Assembly: GCA_030950985.1 (NCBI GenBank)
Contig: JAUZQM010000071.1
Span: 1 to 34,205 of the forward strand
From: Mariprofundaceae bacterium
GTDB taxonomy: Bacteria; Pseudomonadota; Zetaproteobacteria; Mariprofundales; Mariprofundaceae
DNA length: 34,205 nucleotides
Direction of reading: 5' to 3'
Positions within the stretch are counted from its first letter, which is position 1; the number at the start of each line of letters is the position of its first letter. The position numbers and the translations under genes were made by a program. Below are positions 28,357 through 34,205 of this stretch, one piece after another. The notes under the pieces were generated by a model. It was not told the origin of the DNA. It made no database searches and was given only the letters and a program-made list of their open reading frames with translations.

Positions 28357-28950
28357 GTGACACAAAGGATTGCGCTAACAGGCGGTATTGGCAGTGGTAA
28401 AAGTACAGTGGCTGCCATGTTTGCCGAAAAAAATGTGCCCATTTTAGATTTGGATCAAGTGGGACATGATTGTTTGAGAGTTGGTGAGGTATGCGAACAA
28501 TTGCAGATCACCTTTGGCGCAGGTATCTTGGATGCAAAAGGTGTTGTACAACGAAAGAAATTGGCTGAAAAGGCTTTTTCGAATAGCACGGCAACGGAAC
28601 AATTAAATCGTATCTTACATCCTGTGATTCTTGCCAAAGAGCAGCGTTGGTTTAGCCAACAATCAGCACCTTATGTCATCATTGAAGCATCGGTATTATT
28701 GGAATCAGCAGGCGAGACACGCATGGATTCGGTGGTGGTGGTCATGGCGAATCTTGAGCTACGTCAACAACGGGTGTTGCAACGCGGTCATCAAGATGCC
28801 GCTAGGTTTGATAAAATTTTGCAATGTCAGTGTGATGATTCATTCCGTCGTATGAAGGCGGATTATATTTTAGAAAATTCGGGTGAACGCAGGGCATTAG
28901 CCTTGCAAGTCATGTGCTTACATGAGCAATGGATGCATGATTATGGTTGA
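28357..28950 (+). CDS. coaE: Dephospho-CoA kinase
   Basis: CoaE phosphorylates dephospho-CoA in the last step of coenzyme A synthesis. The 197-residue product has P-loop GGIGSGKS (9-16), DLDQVGHD (31-38) and the CoA-domain RILHPVI motif, and length matches the family (about 200). The start is a GTG at 28357 with AGGG upstream, 16 bases after pilD. It is a non-pilus passenger in a pil gene cluster, as in many proteobacteria. Confidence 0.95.
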   Translation: MTQRIALTGGIGSGKSTVAAMFAEKNVPILDLDQVGHDCLRVGEVCEQLQITFGAGILDAKGVVQRKKLAEKAFSNSTATEQLNRILHPVILAKEQRWFSQQSAPYVIIEASVLLESAGETRMDSVVVVMANLELRQQRVLQRGHQDAARFDKILQCQCDDSFRRMKADYILENSGERRALALQVMCLHEQWMHDYG

Positions 28951-29137
28951 CGATTTTGTGGATGATTTGTAGAAATGCGCGGTTGCCGTTCGGCAGTTCA
29001 TTTTTACACAGTTCGCCTATGTGTGTGTTCATTCATTTAAATTAAGTGTGATTAGACCAACAGAATGGGATGATTATTTATTTCCGCAGCCCTTATGTTG
29101 TTTCTTACTGTGTTCCCCCGACCTTATTGGAGTTTGT
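28951..29137 (+). other. coaE-rho intergenic region / rho leader
   Basis: These 187 bases have no coding signal. An in-frame extension of rho to 29021 exists but has no ribosome binding site. TGCC-GTTC-GGCA at 28984-28995 is a 4-bp hairpin and five T follow at 29001-29005, too weak to call a terminator. Rho leaders often carry autoregulatory rut sites, but none can be identified by eye. GGAG before 29138 is the rho ribosome binding site. Confidence 0.5.
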
Positions 29138-31027
29138 ATGTCATCTGAAGAAAATTCAGTTATTGAAAAAAAAGTAGTGAAAAAATCTAAAGACCTTGTA
29201 TCTGAAACATCGGATGAAAAGAAACCCGTCGTGAAGCGTCGGGGTCGTCCGCGTAAAGTGGCTGTTGAAGATGCAGGTTCTGTGGTGAAAGAATCTTTGA
29301 ATGCGACACCTATTGTAGATGCTGAAAAAAAAGCCCCTGTGAAACGTCGTGGTCGCCCTCGTAAAGCGGATGTCGAGCAGGAAAAAATAGCTGAAAAAAG
29401 TGCCCAAGAAATGGTTAAAGTGACTGATTCTTCGGCAGAGATTGCGACAACTCGAAATGTTGAAAAGTCTGAGCCAAAGCCAAAACGGAAACGCATGCCA
29501 CGTAAGCCCAACGTTGTTGAAGTGAGCGATTCTGTGGTGGAAAAAGTAACAGAAGAAGCCAAGCAAGTTGCACCGCAGACAGCTGAAAAAGATGAAAGTC
29601 GTGCGCCTCGCCCTCAGAATAATCGAAATAATACGAATCGAAATAACAATAAAAATCGCAATACGAATAATACCAATAATACCAATAACCGTACGTTTGA
29701 TAAACGCCGCCGTAATAATCAGAAAATTGAAGAAGATGAGGCAGTATCGGATAAATTATCAGGTGTTCCCTTACATATCCGTGATGTAGCAGCCATGCTT
29801 CCAAGTGAGTTGTTGGAAAAAGCGGATGCACTTGGTATTGATAATTTAGCCGGTATGCGCAAACAAGAACAAGTATCGGCCGTATTGCGAGCTCATGGTT
29901 TGCATGGTGGAACAATTTATTCGGAAGGTGTGCTTGAAATTTTACCCGATGGATTTGGTTTTTTACGTTCAGCAGAAGCCAATTATCTTTCGGGTCCTGA
30001 TGATGTGTATGTTTCAACGCATCAAATTAGACGCTCCTTTTTGCGTAAAGGTGATACGGTCACAGGTGAAATTCGCATTCCGCGCAAAGGCGAAAAATAT
30101 TCAGCCTTAAAAACAGTGGATAGCATCAATGGTGAACCACCTGCGGTGGCGAGAACCAAAGTATTGTTTGATAATTTAACGCCGTTATATCCAGATGAAC
30201 GCTTGGTCATGGAAATTGCTGATCCCACCCATAAGGATAAAACAGGGCGTGTGATTGATTTGGTTTCGCCGATTGGTAAAGGGCAACGTGGTTTGTTGGT
30301 GGCTCCGCCACGCACGGGTAAAACGATGATGATGCAATCGATTGCCCATTCGATTGAACAAAACCACCCTGAAGCAACCATGATGGTGTTGTTGATTGAT
30401 GAGCGTCCTGAAGAAGTGACCGATATGAAACGTTCGGTGAAGGGTGATGTTGTCGCATCGACCTTTGATGAGCCAGCTAGTAGGCATGTGCAAGTGGCTG
30501 AAATGGTGATTGAAAAAGCCAAACGTCTGGTCGAACATGGTAAAGATGTGATTATTTTATTGGATTCGATTACACGTTTAGCGCGTGCTTACAACACGGT
30601 AGTGCCATCTTCGGGTAAGATTTTAACAGGTGGTGTGGATGCCAATGCCTTGCATCGTCCCAAACGTTTCTTTGGTGCTGCACGCAATATCGAAGGCGGT
30701 GGGTCTTTGACGATTATTGCCACGGCTTTGGTGGATACAGGTTCAAAAATGGATGAAGTGATTTTTGAAGAATTTAAGGGTACAGGCAATATGGAAATCA
30801 ACTTGAATCGCAAGTTGGTGGATAAACGTGTGTTCCCTGCGATTGATATTGCACCATCGGGTACGCGGAAAGAAGAACTGTTGATTGATGCTGAAATGCT
30901 GAAGAAAATTTGGGTGTTACGCAGAATTTTATCACCGATGAATGCGGTGTCATCGATGGAATTTTTATTGGATAAATTGAGTGGAACCAAAGATAATGAA
31001 GAGTTCTTTGAACGTATGAATCAATAA
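29138..31027 (+). CDS. rho: Transcription termination factor Rho with disordered, AT-hook/Asn-rich N-terminal extension
   Basis: Rho is the hexameric RNA helicase that ends factor-dependent transcription. Residues about 207-629 form a normal Rho of about 420 residues: N-terminal helical domain, the cold-shock-like RNA site with [16 protein letters not shown] (264-279), Walker A APPRTGKT (389-396), Walker [15 protein letters not shown] (417-430), and [11 protein letters not shown]. The first about 206 residues are extra: highly charged, with two near-identical AT-hook-like motifs (KRRGRPRK, 33-40 and 69-76), a degenerate third (KRKRMPRK, 116-123), and an Asn-rich tract (16 Asn in 161-184). The ATG at 29138 is chosen for GGAG 6 bases upstream. 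Low-complexity N-terminal extensions are known in Rho of several phyla. It shares one base with lspA (TAATG). Confidence 0.97.
   Translation: MSSEENSVIEKKVVKKSKDLVSETSDEKKPVVKRRGRPRKVAVEDAGSVVKESLNATPIVDAEKKAPVKRRGRPRKADVEQEKIAEKSAQEMVKVTDSSAEIATTRNVEKSEPKPKRKRMPRKPNVVEVSDSVVEKVTEEAKQVAPQTAEKDESRAPRPQNNRNNTNRNNNKNRNTNNTNNTNNRTFDKRRRNNQKIEEDEAVSDKLSGVPLHIRDVAAMLPSELLEKADALGIDNLAGMRKQEQVSAVLRAHGLHGGTIYSEGVLEILPDGFGFLRSAEANYLSGPDDVYVSTHQIRRSFLRKGDTVTGEIRIPRKGEKYSALKTVDSINGEPPAVARTKVLFDNLTPLYPDERLVMEIADPTHKDKTGRVIDLVSPIGKGQRGLLVAPPRTGKTMMMQSIAHSIEQNHPEATMMVLLIDERPEEVTDMKRSVKGDVVASTFDEPASRHVQVAEMVIEKAKRLVEHGKDVIILLDSITRLARAYNTVVPSSGKILTGGVDANALHRPKRFFGAARNIEGGGSLTIIATALVDTGSKMDEVIFEEFKGTGNMEINLNRKLVDKRVFPAIDIAPSGTRKEELLIDAEMLKKIWVLRRILSPMNAVSSMEFLLDKLSGTKDNEEFFERMNQ
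29618..29689 (+). repeat. AAT/AAC-rich tract encoding the Asn-rich part of Rho
   Basis: This in-frame low-complexity DNA has many AAT and AAC codons mixed with CGA/CGC and ACG/ACC, ending in a tandem AATAATACC. It encodes residues 161-184 (16 of 24 Asn). Such simple repeats can change length by replication slippage. Confidence 0.7.
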
Positions 31028-31530
31028 TGTTTGAGCGTATGTATGGACGTATGTATGTGCAGTTTGCCTTGATGATTGCCTTGGTTTTATTGGATCAGTG
31101 GAGCAAACACTGGATTGAACAGCAATTGCCATTTTTTCAAATGTCGGTGTTGGATGGTTATGTTGATTTGGTTCAAGCGCATAATTTTGGCGTGGCTTTT
31201 TCGATGTTTGCCGATTGGAATCATGCATGGCGTACGAATCTCTTGTTGATAATGACAGGCGGTATTGCATCGGTTGTTGCCTTTTGGTGGTGGAAAGAAC
31301 GCGCAAAATCAGGGCTGGAAACATGGATGTTTGTGCTTATTTTAGCAGGTGCAATAGGCAATATTTGGGATCGTTTGACCTTGGGTTATGTGGTTGATTT
31401 TCTTGATTGCTATGTGGTTTTTCAGGGCGTTGAATACCACTGGCCAGCCTTTAATGTGGCAGATAGTTGTATTTCCATCGCTGTTGTGGGTTTGCTTGTT
31501 TCGAATTTCATGGCTGCAAAAAAAGCATAG
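31027..31530 (+). CDS. lspA: Lipoprotein signal peptidase (signal peptidase II)
   Basis: LspA cleaves the signal peptide of diacylglyceryl-modified prolipoproteins at the inner membrane. The 167-residue product has four hydrophobic helices and the conserved boxes: DQWSK (23-27), AHNFGVAFSM (51-60), GNIWDRLTLGYVVDFLD (111-127, catalytic Asp124) and WPAFNVADSCIS (139-150, catalytic Asp146). The equivalent E. coli residues are Asp123 and Asp141. Its ATG shares one base with the rho stop, so it is co-transcribed with rho. Confidence 0.96.
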   Translation: MFERMYGRMYVQFALMIALVLLDQWSKHWIEQQLPFFQMSVLDGYVDLVQAHNFGVAFSMFADWNHAWRTNLLLIMTGGIASVVAFWWWKERAKSGLETWMFVLILAGAIGNIWDRLTLGYVVDFLDCYVVFQGVEYHWPAFNVADSCISIAVVGLLVSNFMAAKKA

Positions 31531-31540
31531 GAGCATCAAT

Positions 31541-31741
31541 ATGTGCGAAGAAAAGGTCAATCGTTGTGAATGTTTGGGAAAAACTTTTGCACAACTTAAA
31601 GAACTTGGTTCATTGGAAGCCGCTGTTGCTGCTGGCGCTGGTCAAGAATGTGAAGGTTGTTTACCGTATTTAAAATTAGCTTTTGCCTCTGGTGAAGATG
31701 CGTTTGAGCTTGAAGACCCGCGTTTAAGTCAATACGAATAA
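31541..31741 (+). CDS. Small CxC/CxxC cysteine protein, possible Bfd-like iron-sulfur protein
   Basis: The 66-residue product starts at an ATG behind AGGAG, 10 bases after lspA. It has Cys2, Cys9, Cys11 (CEC), Cys37 and Cys40 (CEGC). The CxC followed about 25 residues later by CxxC is like the [2Fe-2S]-binding pattern of Bfd-type domains (bacterioferritin-associated ferredoxin and NAD(P)H-nitrite reductase domain), although the spacing is a little shorter than in Bfd. The C-terminus is acidic. I do not recognise a specific family member, and metal binding is an inference. It lies 5 bases before the AI-2E gene, so it is in the rho-lspA operon. Confidence 0.75.
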   Translation: MCEEKVNRCECLGKTFAQLKELGSLEAAVAAGAGQECEGCLPYLKLAFASGEDAFELEDPRLSQYE

Positions 31742-31746
31742 ATGAC

Positions 31747-32802
31747 ATGTTGATGCGCCAACATTCACCATTATTGCTGTCGCTTGCTTGTTTGATGATT
31801 GTGATTGCGGGTATCCAAGCTGCCGCATCAGTTTTAATTCCTTTATTGTTATCCCTATTTATGGCGTGTATTTGTTTGCCACCTTTGCGTTTTTTGTTGG
31901 ATAAAGGCGTGTCATCGGCATGGGCGATTGCATTGGTGATGATTGGCTTGGTGGTTTTGGGTCTATTCATTGCCACATTTGCAGGTGCATCGGTGGCAGA
32001 TTTCTCGCAAAATTTACCCACCTATCAAAGCCGTTTAAAACTTCAAATGATGGATTTATTGCAAACATTGAACCATTGGGGTTTGCATCTTTCCAATGAA
32101 AGTATCCTTGCTGCGTTGGATCCTTCGGTGGCGATGGGTTTTGCAGGGAAGTTGTTGGCAGGTTTTGGTAATGTGTTGGCGAATACATTTTTTATCATCT
32201 TGACGGTGATTTTTTTATTGTCCGAAGCGATTTCCTTACCTCATAAATGGAAGTATTTAGGGGAACACGCGCCAAAAACGACAGTCGTTCAGCCATTTTT
32301 AGATAGTGTAAATCAATATTTATTGATTAAAACCGTGGTGAGCTTGGTGACAGGGACACTTGTCGCACTTGGATTATCTGTTTTGGGTGTAGATTATCCG
32401 ATTCTTTGGGGCTTATTGGCATTTTTATTAAATTATGTACCCAATATTGGCTCGATGATTGCCGCTATTCCTGCGGTTTTATTGGCATGGATTCAATTGG
32501 GTGGTGAGGGTGCAATCTATACGGTGGTGCTTTACACCGTGATTAATATTGTCATGGGCAGTGTGGTTGAACCACGTTTTCTGGGCAAAGGTGTGGGTTT
32601 ATCGACGCTGGTTGTGTTTTTGTCGTTGGTTTTTTGGGGATGGCTGCTGGGTTCAGTCGGCATGCTGTTATCCGTGCCTTTGACCATGATTGTGAAGTTG
32701 GCGTTGGAAGCGAATGAAAAAACACAATGGTTGGCGGTGATTTTAGGCCCTGATATTCCAGTGGCAGTAGATGCTGTGAAACATAAGGAGTCATTGCAAT
32801 GA
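31747..32802 (+). CDS. AI-2E family transporter (PerM-like membrane protein)
   Basis: The 351-residue product has the AI-2E/PerM transporter pattern: two N-terminal hydrophobic helices, a soluble middle segment (about 80-130), and five to six C-terminal helices. The conserved motifs GLLAFLLNYVPNIGSMIAAIP and a PRFLGKGVGLSTLVVFLSL region are clear (the former is at about 221-241). Family members include a Na+/H+ antiporter and the E. coli TqsA exporter, but the substrate cannot be told from the sequence. The start is an ATG at 31747; an ATG at 31753 is also possible. Its stop overlaps slyX by 4 bases (ATGA). Confidence 0.88.
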   Translation: MLMRQHSPLLLSLACLMIVIAGIQAAASVLIPLLLSLFMACICLPPLRFLLDKGVSSAWAIALVMIGLVVLGLFIATFAGASVADFSQNLPTYQSRLKLQMMDLLQTLNHWGLHLSNESILAALDPSVAMGFAGKLLAGFGNVLANTFFIILTVIFLLSEAISLPHKWKYLGEHAPKTTVVQPFLDSVNQYLLIKTVVSLVTGTLVALGLSVLGVDYPILWGLLAFLLNYVPNIGSMIAAIPAVLLAWIQLGGEGAIYTVVLYTVINIVMGSVVEPRFLGKGVGLSTLVVFLSLVFWGWLLGSVGMLLSVPLTMIVKLALEANEKTQWLAVILGPDIPVAVDAVKHKESLQ

Positions 32803-33008
32803 ATGTTGAACAAGGCATGATTGAGTTACAAACCAAATATGCATATCAGGAAGATTTGTTGCAGACTTTAAATGAAGTGGTCACGCAACAACAACAAGAA
32901 TTGGCGCGTCTGAAAGAGGACATGAATCGTATGCGGGAATCATTGAGAGGCATGATGGATTCTCAACTTTCTGGACCTGAAGAAGATGTTCCACCACCTC
33001 ATTATTGA
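32799..33008 (+). CDS. slyX: SlyX family coiled-coil protein
   Basis: This short protein of unknown function has 69 residues, mostly heptad-like coiled coil (about 4-50) rich in Glu, Gln and Leu. It ends in the PPHY signature typical of SlyX. The ATG overlaps the AI-2E stop by 4 bases with AAGGAG upstream, so it is coupled. The name comes from linkage to slyD in E. coli; no such gene is next to it here. Confidence 0.86.
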   Translation: MNVEQGMIELQTKYAYQEDLLQTLNEVVTQQQQELARLKEDMNRMRESLRGMMDSQLSGPEEDVPPPHY

Positions 33009-33041
33009 TGGTGATTCGATTGAATAACTGATGTTACGCAT

Positions 33042-33172
33042 ACCATGATCTTTTAATCGGATTTTAGGGATGAACATTGCTGTGTATTCATTACTTTGGG
33101 GGTGCGGCTTTAGCCGCGCAAAATAAAGTATCAGGGCGTGGCTAAAGCCACACTCCCTAAGCATGGAATGAC
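33042..33172. repeat. Palindromic intergenic repeat, copy A (between slyX and dapD)
   Basis: Two inverted arms, 33098-33119 and 33136-33157, pair over about 22 bases with a few mismatches. Each arm is itself nearly palindromic around GGCTTTAGCC. The left part has an imperfect GATGAAC...TATTCATT hairpin, and GGAATGAC at the right edge is the inverse of the GTCATTCC seen at the left edge of copy B. With 34091-34205 it forms a clear repeat pair. It has no coding potential and looks like a REP/BIME or MITE-type element. Eight T residues (33175-33182) follow, so it might also act as a terminator for slyX. It occupies most of the 214-base gap. Confidence 0.8.
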
Positions 33173-33222
33173 GGTTTTTTTTCACTAGGGTGCATAAGGT
33201 CAATGAATAATAAGGAGAGATT

Positions 33223-34044
33223 ATGAACCATTTACAAAAAGTCATCGAGCAAGCTTGGGATACACGTGATACTTGGGATATGCATTCAGCAGATGCAGAA
33301 GTCCGTGCGGCAGTGATTCGTACCGTGGATTTATTGGATGATGGTGGCATTCGTGTGGCGGAGAAAAATAAGGATGGCGTTTGGAAAACCAATGAATGGT
33401 TGAAAAAAGCAGTCTTATTATTTTTCAAACTGCATGATAATGAAGTCGTTCATGGGGCTGGCACAAGCTATTTTGATAAAGTGCCGCAAAAATTTGCCAA
33501 TTGGGGCGAAGATATGTTTCGCAAGGGTGGCATGCGTGTTGTTCCACCTGCGGCTGTACGTAAAGGTTCTTATATTGCGAACAAAGTGGTGCTGATGCCA
33601 TCGTATGTGAATATTGGTGCTTATGTGGATGAAGGCACCATGGTGGATACATGGGCAACGGTTGGTTCATGTGCGCAAATTGGTAAAAATGTTCATTTAT
33701 CGGGTGGTGTTGGTATTGGTGGTGTGCTTGAGCCATTGCAAGCTACGCCAACGATTATTGAAGATAATTGTTTTATTGGCGCACGTTCTGAAATCGTCGA
33801 AGGCGTGATTGTTCGTGAAGGTTCAGTGATTTCGATGGGTGTGTATATTGGTCAATCTACACGCATTATTGATCGCGCAACAGGCAAGGTTTCTTACGGT
33901 GAAATACCACCGTATTCCGTTGTTGTTTCAGGCTCAATGCCGGGAGCATCGGGTGGTCCGAACCTTTATTGTGCTGTGATTGTCAAAACAGTCGATGCAA
34001 AAACACGTTCCAAGACAGGTATTACTGAATTATTGCGTGAATAA
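33223..34044 (+). CDS. dapD: 2,3,4,5-tetrahydropyridine-2,6-dicarboxylate N-succinyltransferase
   Basis: DapD transfers succinyl from succinyl-CoA to tetrahydrodipicolinate in the succinylase branch of DAP/lysine synthesis. The 273-residue product (E. coli 274) has the N-terminal helical domain, then a left-handed beta helix with hexapeptide repeats (about 110-220: [58 protein letters not shown]), and ends in the typical [20 protein letters not shown] precedes the ATG. A palindromic repeat lies on each side, so it may be a single-gene unit. Confidence 0.97.
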   Translation: MNHLQKVIEQAWDTRDTWDMHSADAEVRAAVIRTVDLLDDGGIRVAEKNKDGVWKTNEWLKKAVLLFFKLHDNEVVHGAGTSYFDKVPQKFANWGEDMFRKGGMRVVPPAAVRKGSYIANKVVLMPSYVNIGAYVDEGTMVDTWATVGSCAQIGKNVHLSGGVGIGGVLEPLQATPTIIEDNCFIGARSEIVEGVIVREGSVISMGVYIGQSTRIIDRATGKVSYGEIPPYSVVVSGSMPGASGGPNLYCAVIVKTVDAKTRSKTGITELLRE

Positions 34045-34090
34045 GAAATATTTCATTTTTTGTAAGTGAATCACTGATCTTACACACTGT

Positions 34091-34205
34091 CATTCCCGTG
34101 GTCTTTTAATCGGGAATGAACGTTGTTGTGTGTTCATTACTCTGGAAGTGTGGCTTTAGCCGCGCCCTTCTACTTCATTCGGCGCGGCTAAAGCCGCACT
34201 TCCAA
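34091..34205. repeat. Palindromic intergenic repeat, copy B, cut by the window end
   Basis: Nested inverted repeats are clear: CATTCCCG (34091-34098) with CGGGAATG (34111-34118), AATGAAC (34115-34121) with GTTCATT (34132-34138), and arms 34144-34165 with 34182-34203 around GGCTTTAGCC and GGCTAAAGCC. The copy matches 33042-33160 over its length, and the window stops just after the right arm. The end sequence CACTTCCAA recurs at 61-69, consistent with assembly breaking in this repeat. It holds no gene. Confidence 0.85.

Noticed and set aside
28984-29005. Terminator after coaE
   Set aside because: The hairpin has only 4 base pairs, and five T residues follow after a 5-base gap, too weak to call.
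29021-29137. N-terminal extension of Rho from an upstream ATG
   Set aside because: There is no ribosome binding site at 29021 and the added residues are Cys-rich and unlike Rho, whereas GGAG precedes the ATG at 29138.
29074-30017. Long minus-strand frames opposite rho (about 160-200 residues)
   Set aside because: They are the antisense of the low-complexity Rho extension, with no ribosome binding site and no recognisable domain.

Overview
The window is almost entirely densely packed housekeeping DNA of a proteobacterium. The evidence is a dusB-ntrB-ntrC cluster, ubiquinone genes ubiE-ubiJ-ubiB, a complete atpIBEFHAGDC operon, glmU-glmS, type IV pilus genes pilB/pilC/pilD next to coaE, and lspA, slyX and dapD. 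The DNA is fairly AT-rich and many starts are TTG or GTG. A gamma-like or deep-branching proteobacterium (for example a zetaproteobacterium) would fit, but I cannot fix the lineage from sequence alone.

Layout. 1-327: contig edge made of a C-rich, probably unreliable stretch, the edge of a palindromic repeat, and a minus-strand 3' relic of an arsenate reductase. 328-3802 (+): dusB, then an NtrB-type kinase and an NtrC-type sigma54 activator with overlapping ends. 3840-7291 (-): ubiE-ubiJ-ubiB-rnhA, coupled by 4-base overlaps or a 1-base gap. 7292-7575: divergent intergenic region. 7576-10374 (+): split B12-dependent ribonucleotide reductase (nrdJ plus a C-terminal nrdJb subunit). 10481-17394 (+): complete F1Fo ATP synthase operon closed by a strong intrinsic terminator. 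17585-28950 (+): glmU, glmS, aroE, pilB, pilC, a PilS/PilR-like pair, pilD and coaE, nearly all overlapping or abutting. 29138-34044 (+): rho with a long disordered N-terminal extension, lspA, a small cysteine protein, an AI-2E-type permease, slyX and dapD. Copies of one palindromic repeat lie before dapD and at both ends of the window, which suggests that assembly broke at this repeat.

How the genes work together. ubiE/J/B serve quinone synthesis and so feed the respiratory chain that drives the ATP synthase. glmU/glmS make UDP-GlcNAc, dapD makes a precursor of DAP and lysine, and lspA matures lipoproteins, so these belong to envelope synthesis. pilB/C/D build type IV pili, and the adjacent kinase/sigma54 activator probably controls pilin expression.

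No clear novel multi-gene system is visible. The most interesting details are the Rho extension (two AT-hook-like motifs plus an Asn-rich tract), unusual ATP-binding residues in both histidine kinases, a GAFTSA variant in the PilR-like activator, the composite palindromic repeat, and a small CxC/CxxC protein after lspA.
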